Assembly: GCA_046485045.1 (NCBI GenBank)
Contig: JAWOHT010000028.1
Coordinates: 4,292-68,291 of the forward strand
Source of the DNA: JAFGPL01 sp046485045
GTDB lineage: Bacteria; Bacteroidota; Bacteroidia; Bacteroidales; UBA10428
DNA length: 64,000 bases
Direction of reading: 5' to 3'
Both the position numbers and the translations under genes were made by a program. Shown here piece by piece: positions 8,673 to 17,658 of this stretch (position 1 is its first letter; each line of letters opens with the position of its first letter). A model generated the notes under the pieces. The model had not been told where the DNA came from. It saw nothing but the letters and a program-made list of their open reading frames with translations, and did no database searches.

Positions 8673-9431
8673 CTATTTACCACAAATAATAATAAACTCT
8701 TTTGAGTTCCGGTTAAGATCACTCTTACCATAATCACCATATATTTTCAAAAGCTTTAACTTTGATAATCTTATCAAATGCTCCAGTTCATACCTGAAAT
8801 AAAAACGCATTTTAAAATTCCACGATTCGTCGTTCCATTGGTCATTCTCCTGCCATTCAAAACGCATGGTAATATCAAGCAACTGGTTTACAAGATCGGG
8901 TACCGTGTTTGATATCCTCCTGAGCTTTTTATCTGGTTCGTACTCACCTTCAAAATCAACAAGATTGTTAACCCCCTTATGCAGCAGTTCAGGATCGGGG
9001 ACAAACAGGTCGAAAATAAATGTTCCTCCGTCGTGTAAATGATCCCAAACATTATTCAAAAACTTTAGTTGATCTTTTACTTCGGTAATATGCGAAAAAA
9101 CCCTGAAAGGAGCGATGATAAGGTCAAATTTCCTGTTTAGTTTCATAAAACAGGCATTGCCAATGGTTATCCTTGAATGGTGTTCGGCAGCGAGTTTTTT
9201 CTTCAACACTTCAACCATTCCCTTGCTGATGTCAATACCGTATATATCTGCACCTTGCTGAAGGGCTGTGGTAAAAAACCTGCCGGTGCCAACACCTATT
9301 TCAAGTACCGGCCCCCTTGTTTCATTGATGACATTCAGAAAAAATGCAGAATCAACATGATCTCTGATTGAATGATAGATCACATCGTAAAAGCGTGCAA
9401 AAATTTCAGGATATTCAAATTTTTCGGCCAT
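8673..9431 (-). CDS. Class I SAM-dependent methyltransferase
   Basis: The 252 residues form a seven-strand methyltransferase fold. Motif I (VLEIGVGTGRF) covers about 42-52. An acidic motif II strand (DIYGIDISKGMVE) and a motif III/IV region (DLIIAPFRVFSHI, where a canonical xDPP is replaced) follow. Later come FIFDLFVPD and several beta strands. The substrate is unknown. The N-terminal FARFYDVIY resembles family members that methylate small molecules rather than nucleic acids. It is cytoplasmic, not obviously in an operon: the gap to gpsA is 103 bases. Confidence 0.85.
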   Translation of the reverse strand: MAEKFEYPEIFARFYDVIYHSIRDHVDSAFFLNVINETRGPVLEIGVGTGRFFTTALQQGADIYGIDISKGMVEVLKKKLAAEHHSRITIGNACFMKLNRKFDLIIAPFRVFSHITEVKDQLKFLNNVWDHLHDGGTFIFDLFVPDPELLHKGVNNLVDFEGEYEPDKKLRRISNTVPDLVNQLLDITMRFEWQENDQWNDESWNFKMRFYFRYELEHLIRLSKLKLLKIYGDYGKSDLNRNSKEFIIICGK

Positions 9432-9564
9432 GAACTCTGATTTTTAATTGTTTATTTTTTATTTTGTTACGAAATATTGATCCGATATACCGGAATATCT
9501 CTTCCGGGAACAGACGATGGGGAATTGTAAAGAAATTCGGTCTGGTGTTCAATTTTTACATGAG

Positions 9565-9930
9565 TTATTCCTGTTTCAGATCTTTCTTCACCACGGCAAA
9601 GTAGTCGTTATCTATTGCAAGGTATCCCTGTTCATAGCAAAAATAGTATGTATTGCCATTTTTTGTTATATAGATGTTGGTAAAAAAATCAAACCTGAAA
9701 CCAAGTTTAGCCAGATGGCTCCGATGTACTTTTGACTTGCCGTTTGGGTTCAGGTCGGTGAGTATTCTTCTGTTTTTCTTAAGTATGTTGTTTACTTTTT
9801 TAATGTAATTATCCGTGTAGGTTCTCCACTGGTTGTTATAAAAATTCCGGCAATAGTCAGTACAAAACTTTTTATCTGTTCTTCCGGTAAGCTTTTCTCC
9901 GCAATTCAGACATTTTCTTTCAGGCTCCAT
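9565..9930 (-). CDS. Zn-ribbon hypothetical protein
   Basis: The 121-residue cytoplasmic protein begins with a zinc-ribbon knuckle pair: CLNC at about 8-11, then KFCTDYC at about 21-27. NFYNNQWR follows directly, the layout of small DUF2116/DUF2256-like ribbons. The rest (residues 40-121) is basic and then beta-rich (FDFFTNIYITKNGNTYYFCYEQGYLAID). This is a conserved Bacteroidota type that I recognise but cannot name. A role in nucleic-acid or ribosome binding is possible from the basic ribbon, but this is speculation. It lies upstream of ssb in divergent orientation. Confidence 0.75.
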   Translation of the reverse strand: MEPERKCLNCGEKLTGRTDKKFCTDYCRNFYNNQWRTYTDNYIKKVNNILKKNRRILTDLNPNGKSKVHRSHLAKLGFRFDFFTNIYITKNGNTYYFCYEQGYLAIDNDYFAVVKKDLKQE

Positions 9931-10098
9931 ATTCTATTGTTTTATTGTATTATAAACGCGTACTGTCGTTTATAACCGACTAATTTCCGACAGTAAATGA
10001 TTATCAACCGATTAACTGAATTGATTGTAAGTTACTTTGTATCGTCAACATTTACAAATTGTTTTAGAAAAAATTATTAACCATTTAAATTTATAATT

Positions 10099-10443
10099 AT
10101 GAATAACTTAAGAAACAGAGTGCAACTCATTGGCAACCTCGGTATGAACCCCGAAGTAAAAAATCTCGAAAGTGGAAAAAAAGTAGCTAAATTTTCGATT
10201 GCAACCACCGAAACCTATAAAGGCTCAGACGGGAAAAAGGTAAGCGAAACCCAGTGGCACAATATCGTTGCATGGGGCGGCCTTGCAGACATCGCGGAAA
10301 AATATCTTCAAAAAGGCAGCGAAGTGGCAGTAGAAGGAAAACTTACCCACAGAACCTATGATGACAAGAGTGGTAACAAGAAGTTCTTTACCGAAATTGT
10401 TTTGAACGATATTTTAATGCTAAGGAGCGGGAACAGCAATTAA
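10099..10443 (+). CDS. ssb: Single-stranded DNA-binding protein, short form
   Basis: SSB coats single-stranded DNA in replication and repair. The 114 residues are one OB fold: MNNLRNRVQLIGNLGMNPEV, KKVAKFSIATTETY, TQWHNIVAWGGLADIAEKYLQKGSEVAVEGKL and a C-terminal strand. The protein ends in LRSGNSN, so the Gly/Pro-rich linker and the acidic tip (DDDIPF type) that recruits partner proteins are absent. Bacteroidota often carry such a short SSB beside a longer paralogue. A hairpin terminator follows at 10483-10515. Confidence 0.93.
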   Translation: MNNLRNRVQLIGNLGMNPEVKNLESGKKVAKFSIATTETYKGSDGKKVSETQWHNIVAWGGLADIAEKYLQKGSEVAVEGKLTHRTYDDKSGNKKFFTEIVLNDILMLRSGNSN

Positions 10444-10482
10444 ACACTATTGGCTCTTATATTCACGCTTAATGATTCTCTT

Positions 10483-10515
10483 CAACCCTTCAGGTTTTTA
10501 CAATCTGAGGGGTTG
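10483..10515 (+). terminator. Rho-independent terminator after ssb
   Basis: CAACCCTTCAG pairs with CTGAGGGGTTG over 11 positions (one G-T wobble), with an 11-base loop. A short T-rich tail follows. It lies 40 bases after the ssb stop codon. Confidence 0.65.
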
Positions 10516-10573
10516 TTTATATTACCATTTCTATCTTTAAGCGGCAAATTCCTGCAGCAGACAAAGAATTTTT

Positions 10574-11065
10574 TCAGAATCCATTTCGTAACCTGATATG
10601 CCTGATTATAGTCCCTGATTCAACAAATGCCCCATTGTTGCATCCGGTTACATTACAAAAAGTTATTGAATTATTGAAATCAAGCGCGGGGGTAAGGCCT
10701 ATCACCACCATATCTGAATCGGGCTGGCAACCACAGTTTACCAGTTTTTCAAACGCTGCTCCGCAGTGAGGGCAAAAAAGATCGTCTTTTACACCGTCTT
10801 TCAAATCGCCCGAGAGTACAATTTTTTCGAAATCGCCTTCAATGGCAGAAATAATAAACTCCCCTTCCATTCCCGGCCTTTTAAATTGAATACGTAATCC
10901 AGGATAACCGTTTATCGGGTATTCGTTGTCAATAATACTGCATCCACTCGGGCAATATGCACTGGTTACTACATATTTAACCTTATCTTCCTTTTTTTCT
11001 GCTTTAACCTTTTCACGTTGGGTCAACGGAATAAGCAACCGCCCGTTCTTTGAATATTTGCTCAT
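10574..11065 (-). CDS. Cysteine-rich hypothetical protein
   Basis: The 163-residue protein is not recognised. It has no signal peptide. Its cysteines come in pairs: AYCPSGCS near 39-43, LFCPHCG near 98-101, NCGC near 112 and TFCNVTGCN near 138-144. The CPHCG pair is a typical zinc-ribbon knuckle. A basic N-terminus (about 30 residues) precedes them. The spacing suggests one or two metal sites, zinc or iron-sulfur. A good -33/-7 promoter lies 50-80 bases upstream, so the gene is transcribed alone. It could be a redox or regulatory protein, but I see no proof. Confidence 0.65.
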   Translation of the reverse strand: MSKYSKNGRLLIPLTQREKVKAEKKEDKVKYVVTSAYCPSGCSIIDNEYPINGYPGLRIQFKRPGMEGEFIISAIEGDFEKIVLSGDLKDGVKDDLFCPHCGAAFEKLVNCGCQPDSDMVVIGLTPALDFNNSITFCNVTGCNNGAFVESGTIIRHIRLRNGF

Positions 11066-11117
11066 TGGATGAAGTATTTAAAAAATTAACATTCAATACT
11101 ATAAAAACTCAATAACA

Positions 11118-11146
11118 CAAAATTAGGGATTGTTTTAAGAAAACAA
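11118..11146 (-). promoter_or_regulatory. Promoter of the Cys-rich gene at 10574
   Basis: On the minus strand TTG (11144-11146), an 18-base spacer and TAATTTTG (11118-11125) match the Bacteroidota -33/-7 pattern. The predicted transcript start is about 45 bases before the ATG. Confidence 0.6.
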
Positions 11147-11217
11147 TACAGACAAGGGCACTTTACGTTTTTAACTTAGGTAATTTACAGAATAGTACAG
11201 AAGGATAAAACAATAAC

Positions 11218-12465
11218 TTAATAAACAGCCGCATCACCGCCAGCCAAGAACCTTTTGGTGACATATCTTACCGGGTACCAGGCTGCAAAATAACCAACCG
11301 TGAGCACTGCGGTAAAAATAACAGCAACATCTTTCCACTGCACTACTACGGGATATGAATCAATAACAAAGCTGCCACTGTTTGGCAACCCGATGATTTC
11401 AAATTCGATTTGCAGCCAACATACAATTAATCCGGTAACAATACCGATTAGGGCACCAAGCATAACGATCAGCCATCCCTCGGCAAAAAAGATATTTTTT
11501 ATCAAAGACCTGTCTGCACCCATGCTGCGCAATACACCGATATCTGCTTTCTTTTCGAGAACCAGCATCGTAAGTGAACCTATAACATTAAACGATGCAA
11601 TGGTAAGTATAAAAACAAGTATAAGAAAAATCATCCATTTTTCGGTTTGCATGGTTTTGAAAAACAGCTCATTCTGCTGATAACGGTTTTTAACTTCAAA
11701 ACCATCGCCAAAAAGAGCCTGAACCTTGTCCTGTACCACACCAATAGTGGTCTTTTCGGCCAGTTTAATTTCAATTGAAGTTATTTCTTTGTCGTAAGCA
11801 AATAACTCACGCGCAAATTCAAGGGGCACCAAAACATATTTCGAATCAAAATCCTGCTCGATAGAAAAAATCCCGTTGGGGGTGATATATCTCCGGTTAA
11901 TGGCCCGCTCCTGGTCGAATGTAACCTTCTTGGTGCGCCGCGGCACATACACGGCCACCTGTTGCCGGTAATTGATTTTTGTATCTATATTGATATTTAA
12001 AAAATAGGCTATCCCCTGCCCCACGATGGCATAAGGTTCGTAGGCGCTTTTAAGGGTAAAGCTGCCATAACGCATCATGCTGTCAATTCCCGAAATATTA
12101 ATGAAATTATCCGACACGCCTTTCAGCACCGCATTGGTCTGCTTCTCATCATATCGCAGCAATACATTGTCTTCCAGAACTTCGGCATAATTCACAACTC
12201 CTTCGATACCTGAAAGCCGGGTTAATACTTCGTTGTCAGGAATGAATGTTTTTCCCTCTTTTACCACAACCAGCAGGTCGGGCTTAAAAGCATTGAACAA
12301 CGATTGCACAAGGCTGTCAAAACCGTTAAACACCGACAGAACAACAATAAGGGCCATTGTTCCCACTGCAACACCACCTGCCGAAATATAAGATATCACG
12401 TTAATGGCATTGTGCGACTTTTTGGCAAACAGGTATCTTTTTGCTATGTAAAACGGGAAATTCAA
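11218..12465 (-). CDS. LolC/LolE-type ABC transporter permease
   Basis: The 415-residue inner-membrane protein has the MacB/FtsX permease layout: a cytoplasmic start (MNFPFYIAKRYLFAKKSHNAIN), a first helix at about 22-46 (ISAGGVAVGTMALIVVLSVF), and a 220-residue periplasmic domain. Three C-terminal helices follow (about 275-300, 325-350 and 375-400), around the family's VLEKKADIGVLRSMGA. This fits the LolC/LolE family, which pulls lipoproteins out of the inner membrane for transfer to LolA. The cognate ATPase is not adjacent. It starts 12 bases after rbfA, so they are probably cotranscribed. Confidence 0.85.
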   Translation of the reverse strand: MNFPFYIAKRYLFAKKSHNAINVISYISAGGVAVGTMALIVVLSVFNGFDSLVQSLFNAFKPDLLVVVKEGKTFIPDNEVLTRLSGIEGVVNYAEVLEDNVLLRYDEKQTNAVLKGVSDNFINISGIDSMMRYGSFTLKSAYEPYAIVGQGIAYFLNINIDTKINYRQQVAVYVPRRTKKVTFDQERAINRRYITPNGIFSIEQDFDSKYVLVPLEFARELFAYDKEITSIEIKLAEKTTIGVVQDKVQALFGDGFEVKNRYQQNELFFKTMQTEKWMIFLILVFILTIASFNVIGSLTMLVLEKKADIGVLRSMGADRSLIKNIFFAEGWLIVMLGALIGIVTGLIVCWLQIEFEIIGLPNSGSFVIDSYPVVVQWKDVAVIFTAVLTVGYFAAWYPVRYVTKRFLAGGDAAVY

Positions 12466-12477
12466 GCGTGTATGGTT

Positions 12478-12816
12478 TCAGGTGTTTAATAAATTATCTA
12501 TCCTGTCTGCATAATCAATTGAATCATCACGGAAAAAAACCAATTCGGGAACTATACGCAGCTGATGCCTTACATTGCTCCCTAGCTGGCTGCGAATAAT
12601 CTTCGATTGCTGGTTAATGTATTCAACATATTTTTCTTCTTCTTTATAAGGAAAAATACTCAAATATACCCGTGCAACACTTAAATCGGGACTGATCCTT
12701 ACTGTAGTTATTGTGATGAGCTTTCCCTTAAAAAGGTTCTTCGCCTCCCTGATGAAAATGTCTGCAATTTCTTTTTGCAAAAATCTTGCTACTTTGTTTT
12801 GTCTGATTGATCCCAT
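12478..12816 (-). CDS. rbfA: 30S ribosome-binding factor RbfA
   Basis: RbfA binds the immature 30S subunit and helps 16S rRNA 5'-end maturation. With ATG at 12816 the product has 112 residues, the family's usual size. It starts MGSIRQNKVARFLQKEIADIF and continues with the KH-like core (ITTVRISPDLSVARVYLSIFP, then SNVRHQLRIVPELVFFRDDSIDYADRID). The open frame runs 19 codons further up, but those codons lack homology-like features. A strong GGAGG sits 8 bases before the ATG at 12816, so I take this start. It is followed by the permease gene after 12 bases. Confidence 0.92.
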   Translation of the reverse strand: MGSIRQNKVARFLQKEIADIFIREAKNLFKGKLITITTVRISPDLSVARVYLSIFPYKEEEKYVEYINQQSKIIRSQLGSNVRHQLRIVPELVFFRDDSIDYADRIDNLLNT

Positions 12817-12821
12817 GGTAT

Positions 12822-12828
12822 TACCTCC
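12822..12828 (-). promoter_or_regulatory. Strong Shine-Dalgarno site of rbfA
   Basis: The minus strand reads CCGGAGGTAATACCATG, with GGAGG ideally spaced before the ATG at 12816. Such strong sites are rare in this window, and this one decides the start codon. Confidence 0.7.
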
Positions 12829-12921
12829 GGCAGAATATTGCTTAACAAACTGCAAAATTCTAAATTTATCCAAGATAATTCATATAATTCGAATATTTAA
12901 TTTTTTTTAAGCAACATTTTA

Positions 12922-12929
12922 TAGATTTG
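12922..12929 (+). promoter_or_regulatory. Candidate -7 promoter element for trpS
   Basis: TAGATTTG matches TAnnTTTG and lies 38 bases before the trpS ATG. Upstream is only a T-run in place of a clear -33 box. Confidence 0.4.
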
Positions 12930-12967
12930 TGCCTTGTAAAATTTTAAAGTCCTCATAAAACAATTCT

Positions 12968-13972
12968 ATGTCTAAAAAAAGGGTACTATCATGCATTCAG
13001 CCAACAGGCGAAATTCATCTGGGAAATTATTTCGGAGCAGTTAAAAACTGGGCAGACATACAAGACAAGTACGATTGTGTATATGGCGTTGTTGACCTGC
13101 ATGCCATGACCATGCCATACGATCCGGCCGCACTAAGAGAAAATACACTAAGAATGGCCATTGACCTAATGGTTTGCGGAGTTGATCCTGAAAAATCTGT
13201 CATCTTTATACAATCGCTTGTACCTGAACATACTGAACTTACCTGGATATTTAATTGTATTGCTTCGTTTGGTGAACTTACCCGAATGACCCAGTTTAAG
13301 GACAAAACCGAACAGATTGAAAGCGGGGGAAAAAACTCATTTGTCTCGGCCGGTTTATTTACTTATCCAATTCTGCAGGCCGCTGACATTCTTATCTATA
13401 GGGCCGATTTTGTACCCGTAGGGAAAGACCAGGTGCAACATCTTGAATTGTCGAGAAACATCGCGGTAAGGTTTAATAACCTTTACGGGGAATATTTTCC
13501 CGAACCGAAACCATTACTAACAGAAATACAGAAACTCGTTTCACTTGCCGATCCGACAAAAAAAATGAGCAAAAGCCTTGGTGATAAACACTATATCGGG
13601 CTGTTTGAAGAAGAAGAATCGGTAAGAAAGAAAGTCAAAACGGCTGTAACCGATACAGGTACCACCCCAACAGGTGAAAAGAGCCCCGGCGTTGAAAACC
13701 TTTTCAACCTCATAAGAGCGTGTGGTAAAACCAATGAATACAATAGCCTGTTAAATGATTATAAAACGGGATCGCTGAAATACAAAGACCTAAAAGAAGC
13801 TACTGCCGATGCACTGGTCGGGCTTACCTCAGGATTCAGGAAAAAGAGAGATGAACTATTTAAAGACCGTGAAAAAAACGAAAAACTTGTAAGGTTGCTT
13901 TCTGAAAAAGCCAGGGAATATGCTTCGCAAACTATAAAAGAGGTTAAAAAACTAACCGGATTGTCTTTTTAG
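12968..13972 (+). CDS. trpS: Tryptophanyl-tRNA synthetase
   Basis: TrpS charges tRNA-Trp with tryptophan using ATP. The 334 residues have the class I synthetase layout. SCIQPTGEIHLGNYFGA carries the HIGH-like motif (HLGN). DLHAMTMPY and the Trp-pocket blocks FVSAGLFTYPILQAADIL and VPVGKDQVQHLEL follow. KMSKS is at about 199-203 (TKKMSKSLGD), then a helical anticodon-binding region. Length and motifs are standard for the bacterial enzyme. It converges with uvrB, with 51 bases between the stop codons. Confidence 0.96.
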   Translation: MSKKRVLSCIQPTGEIHLGNYFGAVKNWADIQDKYDCVYGVVDLHAMTMPYDPAALRENTLRMAIDLMVCGVDPEKSVIFIQSLVPEHTELTWIFNCIASFGELTRMTQFKDKTEQIESGGKNSFVSAGLFTYPILQAADILIYRADFVPVGKDQVQHLELSRNIAVRFNNLYGEYFPEPKPLLTEIQKLVSLADPTKKMSKSLGDKHYIGLFEEEESVRKKVKTAVTDTGTTPTGEKSPGVENLFNLIRACGKTNEYNSLLNDYKTGSLKYKDLKEATADALVGLTSGFRKKRDELFKDREKNEKLVRLLSEKAREYASQTIKEVKKLTGLSF

Positions 13973-14023
13973 ACCTTTCTTAGCATCACAGACAAGAGAT
14001 ATTGAATTGAAAAAAACATAGTA

Positions 14024-16036
14024 CTACTTATCTTTTAACAGTTTTTGGTAAGCATACATCTCGTCCCTAAGCCTTGCTGCTTCGATAAAGTTTAGCTCCG
14101 ATGCTGCTTTTTCCATGGCCTTTTTAGTATTCTCAATTGCCTTTTCCAGGGCTTTACTATTCATATACTGCACAACAGGATCGGCTGCAATATCGGCTTT
14201 GGCGGGCCCGGTATATGCATGTGGCACACGGGTCTTGAGCCGTACCTCTTTCAAAATATTCGAAGCAGCCTTGACAATTTGTCTTGGCGTAATGTTGTAT
14301 TTTTCGTTATAAGCCAGTTGTCTCTCGCGCCGTCTGTTTGTTTCATCAATGGTTTTTTGCATCGAACCGGTAATTTTATCGGCATACATAATCACCTTAC
14401 CATTGATATTTCTTGCCGCGCGGCCTGCAGTCTGTGTAAGCGACCGTTCAGACCGGAGAAACCCCTCCTTGTCGGCATCGAGTATAGCCACGAGCGAAAC
14501 TTCAGGAAGGTCAAGCCCTTCGCGCAATAAATTAACACCAATCAGCACATCAAAAGTACCGTTTCGCAAACCTTCCATTATCTCAATGCGGTCGAGTGTA
14601 TCAACATCTGAATGAATATATCTGCACTTTACATTATATTTTACCATGTAATTAGCCAACTCTTCGGCCATGCGCTTGGTGAGGGTAGTAACAAGAACAC
14701 GCTCATTGTTCGCCGTACACCGCCCTATCTCCTTTAATAGGTCATCTATCTGGTTCAGACTGGGTTTTACTTCGATAACCGGGTCGAGCAGGCCGGTAGG
14801 CCGAATAAGTTGTTCGACAATCACCCCCTCACTGCGTTCGAGCTCAAAATCGGTAGGTGTGGCGCTAACATAAACAGTTTGAACGATCTTTTCCTCAAAC
14901 TCCTCAAACTTCAACGGACGGTTATCAAGGGCTGCAGGAAGCCTGAAACCAAACTCCACGAGCGTCTGTTTTCGGGAATGGTCACCTCCATACATGGCCC
15001 TTATCTGGGGTAAAGTCACATGGCTTTCGTCAATAACCATCAGAAAGTCTTCGGGAAAATAATCAAGCAAACAGAAAGGACGGGTACCGGGCAAACGACC
15101 GTCAAAATAGCGCGAATAATTTTCAATCCCTGAACAATGGCCTAATTCCCTTATCATTTCAAGGTCGTAAGTAACCCTGTCTTCAATTCTTTTGGCTTCT
15201 GAATGTTTGCCAATCTCCTTAAAATAGTCAACCTGCTTCACCAAATCATCTTCAATCTGCTTCATTGCATTCTGCATCCTGTATTTGGTGGTAACAAAAA
15301 TATTGGCAGGAAAAACCTGTACATGGTCAAACCTGTCAATGGCTTTACCGGTAATCGGATCAAGTGATTCGATTTCTTCTATCTCATCTCCCCAGAAGTG
15401 AAACCTGTAAGCATAATCATTGTATGCCAGAAATACATCAACAGTATCGCCCCCCACACGAAAATTACCATGCTTAAACTCTGTTTCGTTGCGCGAATAC
15501 ATGCTGTCTACCAGTTTTCTGAGAAAAACATTCCGGCTTATTTTTTGTCCCTTTTCAAGCAAAATGGTATTGCTGTAAAAATCATCCGGATTACCAATGC
15601 CGTAAAGGCAGGAAACCGATGAGACCACAATAACATCTCTTCTGCCCGATAGAAGCGAAGATGTGGCACTTAGCCTTAATTTCTCAATTTCTTCATTTAT
15701 TGACAAATCTTTCTCAATATAGGTATCTGTTACCGGCAGATATGCCTCGGGCTGATAATAATCGTAATAAGACACGAAATATTCGATGGCATTTTCGGGA
15801 AAAAACTGCTTAAACTCGCCAAACAACTGGGCAGCAAGCGTTTTGTTATGGCTCAAAACAAGGGTAGGTCTTTTAACTTCGGCTATTACATTAGCAATGG
15901 TAAATGTTTTCCCCGATCCGGTAACACCCAATAGCGTCTGAAAAGGCAACCCCCTGTTCAGACCATCGCAAAGCTGCCTTATAGCTTCGGGCTGATCTCC
16001 TGTAGGAACAAAATCTGATGTAAGTTTAAACTGCAT
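14024..16036 (-). CDS. uvrB: Excinuclease ABC subunit B
   Basis: UvrB verifies DNA damage delivered by UvrA and recruits UvrC for nucleotide excision repair. The 670-residue protein has all landmarks. The P-loop GVTGSGKT is at 37-44. The damage-probing beta-hairpin region (YYDYYQPEAYLP, then DTYIEKD) is near 90-115. DESH (helicase motif II) is near 338. Later motifs are VSATPTDFE, LREGLDLPEVSLVAILDAD and QTAGRAARN. A C-terminal UVR motif (LNFIEAARLRDEM) contacts UvrC. It is cytoplasmic and intact, with uvrA and uvrC not nearby. Confidence 0.97.
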   Translation of the reverse strand: MQFKLTSDFVPTGDQPEAIRQLCDGLNRGLPFQTLLGVTGSGKTFTIANVIAEVKRPTLVLSHNKTLAAQLFGEFKQFFPENAIEYFVSYYDYYQPEAYLPVTDTYIEKDLSINEEIEKLRLSATSSLLSGRRDVIVVSSVSCLYGIGNPDDFYSNTILLEKGQKISRNVFLRKLVDSMYSRNETEFKHGNFRVGGDTVDVFLAYNDYAYRFHFWGDEIEEIESLDPITGKAIDRFDHVQVFPANIFVTTKYRMQNAMKQIEDDLVKQVDYFKEIGKHSEAKRIEDRVTYDLEMIRELGHCSGIENYSRYFDGRLPGTRPFCLLDYFPEDFLMVIDESHVTLPQIRAMYGGDHSRKQTLVEFGFRLPAALDNRPLKFEEFEEKIVQTVYVSATPTDFELERSEGVIVEQLIRPTGLLDPVIEVKPSLNQIDDLLKEIGRCTANNERVLVTTLTKRMAEELANYMVKYNVKCRYIHSDVDTLDRIEIMEGLRNGTFDVLIGVNLLREGLDLPEVSLVAILDADKEGFLRSERSLTQTAGRAARNINGKVIMYADKITGSMQKTIDETNRRRERQLAYNEKYNITPRQIVKAASNILKEVRLKTRVPHAYTGPAKADIAADPVVQYMNSKALEKAIENTKKAMEKAASELNFIEAARLRDEMYAYQKLLKDK

Positions 16037-16192
16037 TTCAAAAATAACTTGAAGTAAAAATAAACAAAATCAAAAAGCATCACGTATGATAAGACAATTA
16101 ACAACAATGTCTGTTCAATATTTTTACAAATTACTTTCAGATTATATTCCTAATTGTTAAATTTATAGTAATAAAAGAAATCAATCCCATTC

Positions 16193-17590
16193 ATGGATAA
16201 AAATAAAAGAAGACCCAGTTTTTTGAAGCATATTGCCCAATTGATATCAAAAAACAGGATGCTTGTTGCAGAAAATAAAAAGCTGACAAAACAAAATGAG
16301 CAATTGTTTCAGGAAATTGAGAAATATAAGCTTATACAAGACAAGGATGAAATACAAAAAAAATTATCTTCAAATGAAAAAGTTTCCCGGATTGTAAAAT
16401 ATAAAATTTCAACTGTGCTGTATGCCGAAGCACAAGGCTTTTCAGAAATAGGCAAAGACATGGACTCTAAATTTCTTGTAGATAACCTTGATGAGATATT
16501 TTTGCAACTTAATACAATTATCGGAAAATACGAGATCAAAAACCCGAAAACGATAGGCGATACCATTATGTGCGTTGGGGGTATCCCGAAAAAAAATATT
16601 ACCAATCCTTTAGAGGTAGTGCTTGCTGCGGTAGAAATGCAGTATTATACAAAAGACCTTCAGCGTTCATATAAAGACAGCAAAATATGGAAACTCAAAA
16701 TAGGCATTCATACCGGACCGGTGGTTGCCTCCGTTACAGGCAGAAAAAAACCACATTATGAGGTAAAGGGAGATACAGTTAACCTTGCTGCACGTATCAA
16801 ATCGTTCTGCAGCGATGGTGAAATACTTATATCTGCAACAACCTATGAAATTGTCAAAGACCTTTTTAATTGCGAGTATTTTGGAAAGATGCCGGTAAAA
16901 TATAAAGGCGACATACAACTATACACCGTACATGGTATCAAACCCGATTTCTCACTGCAATCAAAAGGGTTAATCCCCAATAAAAAATTCAGCATCAGGT
17001 TTGGACTTACACAATTCATGGACCTTCAGGAAATGATACTTGACAAACTGGAAAAAGAGCTGCCAAAAACGCTGTACTATCATAACGTAAAACATACGGT
17101 TGATGTAGTTACCCAGGCAGAACTCATCGGTTTCGGAGAAGGCGTAAGCGATGAAGAGTTGCTTTTATTGAAAACTGCTGCCTTGTTTCACGATACAGGC
17201 CATACCATAGGTTACAATAACCATGAATATAACAGTGCTATTATGGCAAAAGATATCCTGCCAAATTATTACTACACGCAATCACAGATAGATACTATAT
17301 GTGAACTCATTATGGCCACCAAACTGCCCCCGAACCCGAAAAACAAGCTCGAACAGATTATGTGCGATGCCGATCTCGATTACCTGGGCAGAAGCGATAT
17401 GATACCTGTCTCCAATTCTTTATTTATGGAACTTAAAGAGCAGAACAAAATATCTTCGCTGAATGAATGGAACCAGCTACAGGTAAAATTTATCTCCGGA
17501 CATCAGTACTTTACCTATACCGCCCGTAATCTGCGTGAAGTAAACAAACAGAACCAGATTGAACGCATAAGCAACCTGGTAGAGGCCTAA
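16193..17590 (+). CDS. Class III nucleotide cyclase fused to an HD domain
   Basis: The 465-residue cytoplasmic protein has a basic, coiled-coil start (about 10-62). A class III adenylate/guanylate cyclase domain covers about 66-250, and an HD domain about 285-460. In the cyclase part the second metal aspartate is present (IGDTIMCV, D123), as are the transition-state residues in VNLAARI (N197, R201). The first metal Asp is a Glu (LYAEAQGF, E79). The HD part shows H297/H301, FHDTGH (H333, D334) and CDAD (D392, D394), a full metal set. The fusion suggests coupled synthesis and hydrolysis, or cyclic-nucleotide control of a phosphohydrolase. Which nucleotide is unknown. Confidence 0.85.
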   Translation: MDKNKRRPSFLKHIAQLISKNRMLVAENKKLTKQNEQLFQEIEKYKLIQDKDEIQKKLSSNEKVSRIVKYKISTVLYAEAQGFSEIGKDMDSKFLVDNLDEIFLQLNTIIGKYEIKNPKTIGDTIMCVGGIPKKNITNPLEVVLAAVEMQYYTKDLQRSYKDSKIWKLKIGIHTGPVVASVTGRKKPHYEVKGDTVNLAARIKSFCSDGEILISATTYEIVKDLFNCEYFGKMPVKYKGDIQLYTVHGIKPDFSLQSKGLIPNKKFSIRFGLTQFMDLQEMILDKLEKELPKTLYYHNVKHTVDVVTQAELIGFGEGVSDEELLLLKTAALFHDTGHTIGYNNHEYNSAIMAKDILPNYYYTQSQIDTICELIMATKLPPNPKNKLEQIMCDADLDYLGRSDMIPVSNSLFMELKEQNKISSLNEWNQLQVKFISGHQYFTYTARNLREVNKQNQIERISNLVEA

Positions 17591-17658
17591 ATATTATTGA
17601 ATTTCATCCTGTAAGTTTTTTTGTTATAAAATTGAAATAAATTTCATACCGGTTTTGA

